DNA of 64,000 nucleotides from positions 186,001 through 250,000 of the forward strand of contig CABJBM010000002.1 of assembly GCA_902363835.1 (NCBI GenBank). The letters are read 5' to 3'. Position 1 is the first letter of the stretch. Every line of letters starts with the position of its first letter. The translations under genes and the position numbers were made by a program. Of this stretch, positions 25,023 to 33,253 are shown in pieces. The DNA comes from Lachnospiraceae bacterium. Lineage in GTDB: Bacteria > Bacillota > Clostridia > Lachnospirales > Lachnospiraceae. The notes beneath the pieces are model-generated. The model saw only the letters and a program-made list of their open reading frames with translations, had not been told where the DNA came from and searched no databases.

Positions 25023-26288
25023 TTACCCTTTATACCCCAGTTTTTTTGCATAAGCCTTTACTGCCTTTTGAAAGCATTCAACAGGCGGATGGACAGTTCC
25101 CGCTCCGATCTGCCCCACACCAGCTTCTTTATGGGCGATCCCTGTATTGATCACAGGAGTGATCCCTGTTTCCACTACCTTTCTTGCGTCAATTCCCAGG
25201 CAGATCCCCTGGAAATTCCATGTAGGAATGACAAAATTGGAGTTTTGGCCAATGACGATCTCCATCATTTCATTGCTGATCCGAAGGGCATCCTGAAACC
25301 CTCCTGTTCCAACAAACCTGGTGACAGCGGGAGCGGCTATCATCGCCATTCCTCCAACACCAAAGGTTTCCGTAATGGCGCTGTCTCCTATATCAGGGCT
25401 GGCGTCCTCTCCGGAATATCCTGTAAAATAAAGGCCCTGGGGAGTATTTACAGGGGCTGTAAACCACTCATCCTTCATGCCGCTGATTCTGATTCCGAAG
25501 TTTTCTCCATTCCTGCACATTGCCGTCACAATGGTTCCTTCTGTGATCAAACGCGCACCATCCATCACTGCCTTGGCCGCTGCCATCATAATATTTAAGA
25601 AGAACTGGTCCGTATCAGCCAGAAACTGAATGACCTCTTTTTTCTTCTCCTCCTCTATGGAAAGCCCTGCTATGACAGGAGACATCTCCTTTAAGAACAG
25701 GAGGGAGGCCGCAATATTCCTTTGATGGAATTCATCTCCCATTGCAATGGCCTTTGCGATCATGGGGTTGATGGCAAGCCCTTTCTCAAGCTTTTTAAAA
25801 GCCAGAGAAAGCACCGGTCCAAGCACATCCCGCATCCAGCCCAATCTTAAGATCACTTCTCTGGAATATGCCCCGAATCTGAGGACCTTGCCAATTCCTT
25901 CATTCATGGTGCAGTAAGCCCTGTTTCCGTCAGTGGTATTTTCTACTACAAATACCGGCATGTTGGCGGAAGTAATGCCTCCCATAGGCCCTACAGCATC
26001 CACGTGATGACAGGGAATGAAGTCCACCTCTCCCCTGCTTAAAAGCTTCACCGCTTCCTCCTTGGTTGCCGCCCATTTTTCAAACAGGGCCGCACCGATA
26101 CAGGAGCCTTTCATGGGACTGGTCATATTTTCCCACTGGATTGGCGGTCCTGCGTGAAGAAGCACCTTCCCCTGATTTAATTCCTTGATTACTGTTTTCC
26201 CAGGCACCACATCCAATAAAACCGGTGAAGCAAGGGTTATTTTCTGTATGACCGCCTGATTTGCATCGTCTATTGTATCGTACAACAT
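25023..26288 (-). CDS. allG: AllG: DUF1116 subunit of oxamate carbamoyltransferase
   Basis: 421 residues from the ATG at 26288, which follows AGGAGG; the longer frame from 26411 overlaps AllF and lacks a ribosome binding site. DUF1116/YlbE-like features: VVPGKTVIKELNQGKVLLHAGPP, PCHHVDAVGPMGGITSANMPVF, FTGYSGEDASPDIGDSAITETFG, and the C-terminal TGIAHKEAGVGQIGAGTVHPP. With AllF and AllH it should form the oxalurate-cleaving carbamoyltransferase. AllF ends 41 bases upstream. Confidence 0.87.
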   Translation of the reverse strand: MLYDTIDDANQAVIQKITLASPVLLDVVPGKTVIKELNQGKVLLHAGPPIQWENMTSPMKGSCIGAALFEKWAATKEEAVKLLSRGEVDFIPCHHVDAVGPMGGITSANMPVFVVENTTDGNRAYCTMNEGIGKVLRFGAYSREVILRLGWMRDVLGPVLSLAFKKLEKGLAINPMIAKAIAMGDEFHQRNIAASLLFLKEMSPVIAGLSIEEEKKKEVIQFLADTDQFFLNIMMAAAKAVMDGARLITEGTIVTAMCRNGENFGIRISGMKDEWFTAPVNTPQGLYFTGYSGEDASPDIGDSAITETFGVGGMAMIAAPAVTRFVGTGGFQDALRISNEMMEIVIGQNSNFVIPTWNFQGICLGIDARKVVETGITPVINTGIAHKEAGVGQIGAGTVHPPVECFQKAVKAYAKKLGYKG

Positions 26289-26329
26289 AAGAACCTCCTC
26301 ATATCCACATAAGCCTTCTTTTCCGATCC

Positions 26330-28093
26330 TTACTTCCTGGAAAACTTGTGGCCTCTTAAATACTGCAGGACCTTGATCATTTCTAAATCCCCACCTGCCG
26401 GCGGAGCCCATTGATACTGCACTGCCTTGCAGGAGAATTCCTCCAGCACATTGGTAAAGCTTTTCAGCCCAATATTAATGACTCTGGGCTTTTGGGTAAG
26501 CAATTCCATTATCTGCTTTGATACGGCATGGTCCTTGTCTGTTTTCACCTTTTCCCTGGGAAGGATGGTCTTCTCCTTTTCCACATGAGGATGACCAATA
26601 AGGCAGAGGGCTGTTTCCACCGCTCTCTTGTTGCTGGTACAAAGGATGACCCCCATATCTTCCAGCTTTTTCTTCTGCAGATTATAATTCTGCTTATCCC
26701 CATTGGTTCCGCAAATGGCCGCCACAAAGTAAACCTTTCGCCCCTGCTTCTTCACCTGCTCCATCATATCCATGATCCCCGGAGCAAGGGCTCCTGCCAT
26801 GTCTTCATGAGAACCGTATCCAAGGACAAGATCAAAGAGAATGACTCCGGTCTGTTCCTCCTCCAGGACCTGCTTCATGCATGCGATCCTGTTGGTGGGG
26901 TCAATCATTGGATGAGGTTTTCCCACGGTATAGACATCATCTCCCAGATCTATGATGGTATAACCCTGTGTGTTGAGCATATAGCCTTCCCTTTTTCCTC
27001 CTGAGGTAATTCCAATGGTGTCCTTTATGAGCATCACAGCCTCTGCTGCCAGAGTCCCTCCGGAATAATAGCCTTTTATGGTTTTGTTATCTTCCTTTTT
27101 AAATCCTTCCTGTATCTCAGGTTTCCATGAATCCTTGACAATCTCCTCATTTCTCACTAAGGAAACTGCAATTCTGGCCGCTTCGTCAAGGGTATAGGCG
27201 TGGTAGAAATTCTCTTCGTGTATCTCCGGCTTTTCCCCAAGGAATAAGGTCACCACAGGCTTTTCATAGTCCCAGAGCCTTTTTACGATCACATCCCTCA
27301 CTTCCTTTGCAGGAGGCTTTGACAGGATAACAACCACTTCTACCTGAGAATCCTTTTCCATGGCATCAATGGCATCCAGCATGGTGATTCCTCCAACTTC
27401 AGCCGATAAATCCCTGCCGCCTGTGCCTATGGCATTTGCAACCCCTTCTCCCAGCCGGTCAATAATGGTCGTAACCTCCTGTATTCCTGTGCCGGAAGCG
27501 CCGATGACTCCGATTTTTCCCAGCCTCACATGGTTGGTAAAGGCAATGGGCACTCCCTTGATGATCCCTGTTCCGCAATCCGGTCCCATAACCAAAAGAC
27601 CTTTCTCATGAGCTTTTTGCTTTAAATATATTTCATCCTTTTTTGATACGTTGTCACTGAAAATAAATACATTTAAATTCTCGTCAAGGGCCCTGTCAGC
27701 CTCGGCAGCCGCATACATTCCGGGTATGGACAGGACTGCCAGATTGGCATCCGGCATTTTTTTTAAGGCCTGCTCCCAGGAAGACACCGTTTGACTTTCT
27801 TCATTTCCGGCGGGGCTTTTTGACTGGTTATTGAGAAATTCCTCTGTCTCTTTTAAAACCTGACCAACCAGCTCCTCTGACTCCACATCCACCACAACCG
27901 CCATATCATTGGACTGGGCTTCCATTAATTCAGGGGTTTCCAGGCCGCTTGCCTTAAATAAGTCTTTGTTGGCAGGTGTTGCCATCATAATAGAAACTTT
28001 ATGTATTCCCTCCATGGCGGAAATTTTATTGGTCAGCAACATAAGAACCACGGAATCCTGATAACTTCCTTTACGAATTATCGTTTTAATCAT
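26330..28093 (-). CDS. allF: AllF: FdrA-family subunit of oxamate carbamoyltransferase
   Basis: 587-residue FdrA-family protein related to succinyl-CoA synthetase. Visible are the N-terminal KKGSYQDSVVLM-like region, a Rossmann-type GKIGVIGASGTGIQEVTTII, FVAAICGTNGDKQN and a C-terminal INIGLKSFTNVLEEF. E. coli FdrA is 555 residues. In anaerobic allantoin breakdown it acts with AllG and AllH in the transcarbamylation of oxalurate. It follows AllD by 24 bases; AAAGGAGAG precedes the ATG. Confidence 0.88.
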   Translation of the reverse strand: MIKTIIRKGSYQDSVVLMLLTNKISAMEGIHKVSIMMATPANKDLFKASGLETPELMEAQSNDMAVVVDVESEELVGQVLKETEEFLNNQSKSPAGNEESQTVSSWEQALKKMPDANLAVLSIPGMYAAAEADRALDENLNVFIFSDNVSKKDEIYLKQKAHEKGLLVMGPDCGTGIIKGVPIAFTNHVRLGKIGVIGASGTGIQEVTTIIDRLGEGVANAIGTGGRDLSAEVGGITMLDAIDAMEKDSQVEVVVILSKPPAKEVRDVIVKRLWDYEKPVVTLFLGEKPEIHEENFYHAYTLDEAARIAVSLVRNEEIVKDSWKPEIQEGFKKEDNKTIKGYYSGGTLAAEAVMLIKDTIGITSGGKREGYMLNTQGYTIIDLGDDVYTVGKPHPMIDPTNRIACMKQVLEEEQTGVILFDLVLGYGSHEDMAGALAPGIMDMMEQVKKQGRKVYFVAAICGTNGDKQNYNLQKKKLEDMGVILCTSNKRAVETALCLIGHPHVEKEKTILPREKVKTDKDHAVSKQIMELLTQKPRVINIGLKSFTNVLEEFSCKAVQYQWAPPAGGDLEMIKVLQYLRGHKFSRK

Positions 28094-28117
28094 GTTACTA
28101 CTCTCCTTTTAACCCCT

Positions 28118-29167
28118 TTATTCAGCAAATTTATTCTTGTGGTCATAGCGGTCATAATGAATATCTTCGCTGATTAAGTATTGATAAATATCATCTACGA
28201 TCTCTATTCCATTTTTATCATAATCAGCTTTTCTTAAAAGTCCCCGCTCTCCCGGGTAATACACCTTGTCAAAGCCTTCTGCCGGTTTAATGGCAGCCAG
28301 TTCCTCCATGGTTGTTGTTATATCCTGCTTAAAACGTTCCAGTCCAACAAATTTGTTGGGATCCAGCACAATGTGAAGCTGCCCTAAATCCCTGCCCTTT
28401 GACAGGTCCTCATACATGCTGCTCACATGCTTTCCAAATGGAAGGCCCAAAAGAATGCCTGAGAGCATATCAACCATCATCATCAGTCCATACCCCTTTG
28501 CTTCTGCAATGGGAACAAGGGCATTGACCAATGTGGAATCTGTGGTTGGATTTCCATTGACATCCACTGCCCAGGTGCTTGGAATAGGTTCCTTCTTGGA
28601 GCGGGCATACAACACCTTTCCCCAGGCCTGGACCGTTGTTGCCATGTCAAATATAATGTTTCTGCCGTCAGCCCCCGGCGCACCAAAAGCAATGGGGTTC
28701 GTTCCGTAGTAAGGTTCCGATCCTCCGTAGGGAACTGCCATTGGGTCTGACTGGCACATGGAAATAGAGACTAAGTCTTCCTTTGCGGCCATTTCCACAT
28801 AATATCCCAGGCTTCCGCTGTGGGAAATGTGTTTGGCTCCTACCACTGCAACTCCTGTTTCCTTTGCCATTTTGATTGCTTCTTTCATGGAAAGCACTGC
28901 CGCCGCATAACCTGAACCATTGTCCCCATGGAATATTCCGCTTGCCGGGCCTGTTCTCTCGAATTTAAACTCCGGCTGAACGGTAATGCCTCCTTTTGCT
29001 ATTCTTTCAGAATAATACTCTACCCTGACAGCTCCATGGGAATGGATCCCCCTTGCATCAGACCATGTAAGGATATCTGCAGTAATATCCCCATGTTCCT
29101 TTGTAAGACCTGCCTTTTGAAGCTTATTGCTGATCAGTTCATGTAATTGTCCTTCTGTTAATCTCAT
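28118..29167 (-). CDS. allD: AllD: ureidoglycolate dehydrogenase (NAD+)
   Basis: 349 residues from the ATG at 29167, equal to E. coli AllD; 15 extra upstream residues are rejected. SDARGIHSHGAVRVEYY, HISHSGSLGYYVEMA, ISMCQSDPMAVPYGGSEPYY and GYGLMMMVDMLSGILLGLPFG match the Ldh2 (malate/lactate/ureidoglycolate dehydrogenase) family and are very close to AllD as I recall it. It oxidises (S)-ureidoglycolate to oxalurate, the substrate of the AllFGH complex. A G/C hairpin sits just before its ribosome binding site. Confidence 0.93.
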   Translation of the reverse strand: MRLTEGQLHELISNKLQKAGLTKEHGDITADILTWSDARGIHSHGAVRVEYYSERIAKGGITVQPEFKFERTGPASGIFHGDNGSGYAAAVLSMKEAIKMAKETGVAVVGAKHISHSGSLGYYVEMAAKEDLVSISMCQSDPMAVPYGGSEPYYGTNPIAFGAPGADGRNIIFDMATTVQAWGKVLYARSKKEPIPSTWAVDVNGNPTTDSTLVNALVPIAEAKGYGLMMMVDMLSGILLGLPFGKHVSSMYEDLSKGRDLGQLHIVLDPNKFVGLERFKQDITTTMEELAAIKPAEGFDKVYYPGERGLLRKADYDKNGIEIVDDIYQYLISEDIHYDRYDHKNKFAE

Positions 29168-29180
29168 AAAATATCCCTGG

Positions 29181-29203
29181 TCCCCCAGGAATGGCCCGGG
29201 GGA
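29181..29203 (-). promoter_or_regulatory. G/C hairpin 14 bases upstream of the AllD start
   Basis: TCCCCC(A)GG and CC(C)GGGGGA pair with one mismatch around a five-base loop. No T-run follows, so it is not a terminator; it could protect or segment the allCED transcript, or modulate AllD translation. Confidence 0.45.
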
Positions 29204-29220
29204 CTGCCACAATTGTGAGC

Positions 29221-29271
29221 GTTAAAAGAACGTTACGTGGCAACCTTTCTTTGATTATATTTTCTTTTAAC
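29221..29271. repeat. Inverted repeat in the AllE-AllD gap
   Basis: GTTAAAAGAA (29221-29230) and TTCTTTTAAC (29262-29271) are perfect 10-base arms around a 31-base loop. It lies inside the operon between AllE and AllD. Possible RNA processing or operator site. Confidence 0.4.
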
Positions 29272-29294
29272 TTTTGGAGATTCTATGTTACGTT

Positions 29295-30086
29295 CTATAT
29301 TTCCGCATCTCTGTTACAGTCTTTTGAATACACATAGGCAAATTCTTCATTCCGCCCTACTCCATAAGCTGCCTGCAGGCTGTACGCGCCCATGAACAGA
29401 TAATCGCCCTTTTTAACCGGAATCCAGTGATTGTCCAGATTATACATTCCTTCCCCGGAATAGATGTAGGCGCCGTGCTCCTGAATATGGGTTTCAATGT
29501 AGCCGTGACAAGCTCCGGGTTTAAAGCTTAAAATATGGAAATTCATATCAAATCCAATATCAGCTGCCGACGGCAGGAAGTCCTTGACTCCCACATCCTC
29601 CATTCCCTCGTAAGGTGTAGAAGGCACATCTCCTATATTCCCGCAGACCGTATAAGCTGCGTGGCCCTCAATCCTGTTATAGCGCCTTTTATATAGAAAT
29701 GCCCTTGCCTGGGTATCTCCCTCATTTTCAAAGCTCACCTTGTTCCCCTCAGGGGAATAAATGTATCCGCCTTCCGTCAGTTCTTCTTCCTTATCTTCAT
29801 TTCTCACTTTTACCCTTCCTTCCAGAATATAGAGAAATACTTCAATTCCTTCTCCTCCAAATCCTGTTGGATGGCCTCCGCCCTGTTCCATTGTTACCAG
29901 ATAATCTACGAAAGAAGCTCCCATTTTAGGGGAAGCCAGGATAGTCACCGCACATTTCTCAAATCCCGGTATCACGTTCTTCACCAGTCCATCCGGCTCT
30001 ATTAAAGCGAAATTCCCCCTTTTTACGATGGAACGGCTTGATAAAATGTCCTCCCGGTATCCGGTTATGTGATTCATATAGCTCAT
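29295..30086 (-). CDS. allE: AllE: (S)-ureidoglycine aminohydrolase
   Basis: 263-residue bicupin (E. coli AllE is 261). GFGGEGIEVFLYILEGRVKV in the first cupin and SFKPGACHGYIETHIQEHGAYIYSGEGMYNLD in the second hold the Mn-binding His, Glu and Gln residues; WIPVKKGDYLFMGAYSLQA follows. It converts (S)-ureidoglycine to (S)-ureidoglycolate and ammonia, linking AllC to AllD. It follows the MFS gene by 24 bases, with AAAGGAG before the ATG. Confidence 0.94.
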   Translation of the reverse strand: MSYMNHITGYREDILSSRSIVKRGNFALIEPDGLVKNVIPGFEKCAVTILASPKMGASFVDYLVTMEQGGGHPTGFGGEGIEVFLYILEGRVKVRNEDKEEELTEGGYIYSPEGNKVSFENEGDTQARAFLYKRRYNRIEGHAAYTVCGNIGDVPSTPYEGMEDVGVKDFLPSAADIGFDMNFHILSFKPGACHGYIETHIQEHGAYIYSGEGMYNLDNHWIPVKKGDYLFMGAYSLQAAYGVGRNEEFAYVYSKDCNRDAEI

Positions 30087-30110
30087 GTTTTATTCTCCTT
30101 TATTTTGTAA

Positions 30111-31364
30111 TTATTTTACCTTGCTGAAAAATGTCCTTGCATTAAATATCAGGAATAGTATGGTACCCAGGATAAGAAGCAATGCTCCAATATAAAAACC
30201 TGCGGTTCCTGATCCGGTTTTATCTATAATAAATCCTGTTACCGCCGGTGCGATAATGGATGAGGACATTCCGAAAAAATTGAACAGTCCAAGGGTTGTT
30301 GCCATATTCTTTTTATTGGCCCTGTCTGATACATAGGATATGAGAACAGGATCAACGGCCATCTTGCCCAGGAATCCATAAAGCAATAAAATGATGGTAA
30401 GGGACAATGCGTTTGGCATTGACATGGATAACGCCACAAGCACAAAAGCGGACAGCTCCAGACCAATGATAATCAGCGCCTTTTTCCCTCTGAATTTATC
30501 TGACAGGCTTGCAAAAAACAGTGCTCCAGGTACTGCTGTAACAGATATCATGGAAACCACAAGACCGATCATTCCCCCGGTGATCCCTCTCTCTGACTCC
30601 AGGAATTTGGGAAGCCAGGTCACAATAAGATAATAGGCATAGCAGGTGGAAAAATACAGTATGTAGCAGGAAATCATGTTAAGGGAAAGTAAGGATGCCT
30701 TCTTCTCTATTTCTGTTCCCGTCTCTTCCGCCTTTTTGCTGTCTGTCCTTTGAACCCCGTGGTGTTTTCCCCTGTCCTTGATGGCAATGGCAAACCAGAT
30801 GACTAAAAGTACAATAAGGCTGGCTGAGATGGTCACCATCGTCTGCCATGGCAGATGCAGGGTCTTAACAATAAAGCTGGAACCTGTCATTCCAAGGATC
30901 AGTCCCAGGGCAGAACCGCTGTTGACAATAGCCGTAGAAATTCCCTTCTTTTCAGGCGGTACGTGTTCCGCTGTCAGGGAAAAGGCGGCTCCGTAATAAG
31001 TTCCGCAGCCTATGCCCGCGCAAACACTGCCAATGTAAATCATATTAAGGGACTTTGCCATGGCAATGCTGAAGGCTCCTATGGCAAAGAGAATAAAGCC
31101 TGGTATAAGAACCTTTTTCTGCCCGAATCTGTCTACTAAGAATCCGGATGGTATTTGCAGTGACGTATATCCAAAGAAATAGCAGCTTGCAATCAGTCCC
31201 ATTGCGGTGTTTGAGTTCTGCCCCACTGTCCCCTGGATTTCCGAATAGATGGGCGACAGCATGGAACGGTAGATCCAGATGACCACCCAGCCTAAACAGA
31301 AAGTAAATACGATTGTCTTCCAATAATCCTTTGGCAATTGTTTTGTTAAACTTTGATCTCCCAT
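30111..31364 (-). CDS. MFS transporter in the allantoate cluster
   Basis: 417 residues from the ATG at 31364 (GAGGGG upstream). Twelve predicted membrane segments with the MFS loop motif GFLVDRFGQKK between helices 2 and 3 and SDKFRGKK in the middle. The family is that of anion/cation or phthalate-type symporters. Between AllC and AllE, it most likely imports allantoate, allantoin or another ureide, which would explain how the pathway could begin at allantoate; this is inference from position. Confidence 0.87.
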   Translation of the reverse strand: MGDQSLTKQLPKDYWKTIVFTFCLGWVVIWIYRSMLSPIYSEIQGTVGQNSNTAMGLIASCYFFGYTSLQIPSGFLVDRFGQKKVLIPGFILFAIGAFSIAMAKSLNMIYIGSVCAGIGCGTYYGAAFSLTAEHVPPEKKGISTAIVNSGSALGLILGMTGSSFIVKTLHLPWQTMVTISASLIVLLVIWFAIAIKDRGKHHGVQRTDSKKAEETGTEIEKKASLLSLNMISCYILYFSTCYAYYLIVTWLPKFLESERGITGGMIGLVVSMISVTAVPGALFFASLSDKFRGKKALIIIGLELSAFVLVALSMSMPNALSLTIILLLYGFLGKMAVDPVLISYVSDRANKKNMATTLGLFNFFGMSSSIIAPAVTGFIIDKTGSGTAGFYIGALLLILGTILFLIFNARTFFSKVK

Positions 31365-31381
31365 AATGCCCCTCACTTTTC

Positions 31382-32611
31382 CTATTGATATGATAATTCA
31401 TATAGAGATGACTTTAATGCCTCGATTCCCTGCTTTAAATCCGACAGCTCCGTCCGTTCCGCCGGATTATGGCTGATTCCCTTAATGCTTGGGACAAAAA
31501 GCATGCCGGTAGGGATCCTGGGTGCTATGATCTGGGAATCATGGCCCGCACCGCTGTGCATCATCCGGTAATTCAGCCCTTTTTCCCGGCATACCTTCTC
31601 TATGAGCCGGATCATTTCGTCATTCATTGGAACAGGCTGTTCATCCATCCACAAGTCTATGTCTATTTCTACCCCATGCTTTTTTGCAATCTGCTTCATA
31701 TTTTCTTCCAGCTGGGTTGTAATGCCTTTTAAAAGATCTTTATCCGTATGGCGGCAGTCCATGGTAAACAAGGCTTCTCCGGGAACAACGTTTACAGTGT
31801 TGGGTTTTACTTCAATTTTCCCAAAGGTCAATACCAGCGGGTCTCCTATGGCTCTTGCCTTATTTAAGGAATCATATACAATTTCGGAAAATACCTGAAT
31901 TACGTCCTTTCTGTATTTCATGAGAGTTGTTCCGGCATGGTTTGCTTCGCCTTTTAAGGTGATGTTATATCTTCGCTGCCCCACGATTCCAGTGATCACT
32001 CCTACGGATTTTCCTTCCATCTCAAGGGTATTTCCCTGCTCAATATGTAACTCGATAAATGCTTTTACATCATCCATGGAACCGCCGGTATCCTTCTTAA
32101 AATCAAAACCGCACTCATGCATGGCATCTGCGAATTTGATCCCTTCGGAATCCGTGAGGTTTTCGACTTCTTCCTTTTTTGCCAGGCCAAACAGGTTTTT
32201 GCTTCCCCAGAAAACATATGGAAACCTGCTGCCCTCTTCTTCTGCCATGGAAATGACCTCCAGATTCTTTTTCGGTCTTCCATGGGTTTCCAGAAGGTTT
32301 TTAACAGCTAAGTATCCTCCAAAGATTCCAAGCTGGCCGTCTAAGTTCCCTCCATTCACTACCGTATCCACATGAGAGCCGGTGGCAATGGTACCGGATT
32401 CCGGCTCCGTACCTATCATTCTTCCATATAAATTCCCCACTTCGTCAAATCGGACTTCCATGCCTATTTGCTCAAATTTTTCCTTTAAAGCCATCTGTGC
32501 CTCCAGCCAGCTCCTGGAATATAAAAGCCTGGTCATTCCCCCTGTCTGGTTTTTTCCATAAGAGGACATCCAATCCAATGCTTCCCTGATCTCATTAACG
32601 GAAATATCCAT
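31382..32611 (-). CDS. allC: AllC: allantoate amidohydrolase
   Basis: 409-residue M20-family metal-dependent hydrolase. Ligand motifs are complete: ATGSHVDTV, GQLGIFGGYLA, MAEEEGSRFPYVFWGS, FIELHIEQG, the dimerisation-domain GEANHAGTTLM and HSGAGHDSQIIAP near the C-terminus. GEANHAGTT and AEEEGSRF favour allantoate/ureido hydrolases. It converts allantoate to (S)-ureidoglycine, ammonia and CO2, and is the first gene of the cluster. AGGAGG precedes the ATG. Confidence 0.93.
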   Translation of the reverse strand: MDISVNEIREALDWMSSYGKNQTGGMTRLLYSRSWLEAQMALKEKFEQIGMEVRFDEVGNLYGRMIGTEPESGTIATGSHVDTVVNGGNLDGQLGIFGGYLAVKNLLETHGRPKKNLEVISMAEEEGSRFPYVFWGSKNLFGLAKKEEVENLTDSEGIKFADAMHECGFDFKKDTGGSMDDVKAFIELHIEQGNTLEMEGKSVGVITGIVGQRRYNITLKGEANHAGTTLMKYRKDVIQVFSEIVYDSLNKARAIGDPLVLTFGKIEVKPNTVNVVPGEALFTMDCRHTDKDLLKGITTQLEENMKQIAKKHGVEIDIDLWMDEQPVPMNDEMIRLIEKVCREKGLNYRMMHSGAGHDSQIIAPRIPTGMLFVPSIKGISHNPAERTELSDLKQGIEALKSSLYELSYQ

Positions 32612-32691
32612 TTACACTACCTCCTGAATCTTTTTTCTATCGATTCGAATCCATGCTTTTATTTTAAAGAAATTTTTATTGCAATACATCA

Positions 32692-32716
32692 TCCAAACCA
32701 GATAATCCGGTTTGGA
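32692..32716. promoter_or_regulatory. Palindrome upstream of allC (candidate operator)
   Basis: TCCAAACC (32692-32699) and GGTTTGGA (32709-32716) are perfect 8-base arms with a nine-base centre, 81 bases before the allC ATG. No T-run follows. A binding site for PucR or another regulator of the all operon is a reasonable guess. Confidence 0.5.
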
Positions 32717-32989
32717 ATTTTTGTGTGTTTAGCACAATGGTTTGGGGGTTATTAGGTATTTAATTAACGATATTGTTAATTATTTTTCAATCCCATTAAT
32801 ATAGATTAGCAATTTATACACTTAAAAAATAGAAGATACTTGTTTCTTAGCCTGTATGCCTTATCAATGGCTAAGAATATCATCTCATGCAAGGTGCAGC
32901 TGGAACGGGAAAGAGATTCCAGCCGGAATGAAAGGATCGGTCTAGATGATGCCGAATATGTTTCACTTGTTTTAAGGTTACAGACATGA

Positions 32990-33013
32990 AAAAAGACGCT
33001 CATTTCTGAGCGC
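32990..33013 (-). terminator. Orphan minus-strand terminator
   Basis: GGCGCTCA-GAAA-TGAGCGTC followed by six T on the minus strand. No minus-strand gene lies upstream of it, since the next gene in that direction (MATE) is on the plus strand. It may stop antisense transcription or belong to an unrecognised small RNA. Confidence 0.7.
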
Positions 33014-33150
33014 CTGGTTAAAACAAAATAAAAGCATTATTTACACCCCTTAGAAAGTCTTAATGTTTTTGCTTTGGCGGTTCTCTTTTACCAATATCAC
33101 TATTTTCCTACTTATTGACAAAAGGAGGTTACAATGATACCCTTTATGCA

Positions 33151-33180
33151 TTGCATAAATCAGGAGTTGCATGATACAAT
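33151..33180 (+). promoter_or_regulatory. Promoter of the MATE gene
   Basis: TTGCAT (33151-33156) and TACAAT (33175-33180), 18-base spacer, 74 bases before the start codon. Confidence 0.5.
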
Positions 33181-33253
33181 GAATTTTTAAAATTGTTCAC
33201 AAACTGATTTTCCCTGCCGTAATTAATACTTTGAAAGGATTTTATGGATAAAC

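Larger units (their letters stand above)
32612..33253. other. 640-base intergenic region between allC and the MATE gene
   Basis: Divergent genes. Besides the allC palindrome it holds a perfect inverted repeat TAATTAAC-N6-GTTAATTA (32761-32782), a plus-strand frame open from 32810 to 32989 that reads like a protein tail (ATG only at 32867, 40 residues, ending VLRLQT; not recognised), a minus-strand terminator at 32990-33013, a short ORF of 18 codons with a perfect AAAGGAGG (33134-33190), and the MATE promoter. No complete gene is seen. Confidence 0.6.

Noticed and set aside
29205..29222. lac-operator-like AATTGTGAGCG in the AllE-AllD gap
   Set aside because: Half-site only, no symmetrical partner and no LacI-family gene in the window; a chance match.
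33134..33190. 18-codon ORF with a perfect AAAGGAGG upstream of the MATE gene
   Set aside because: It overlaps the MATE promoter -35/-10 elements and ends at the predicted transcription start, so a MATE transcript would not contain it; no basis for a leader peptide.
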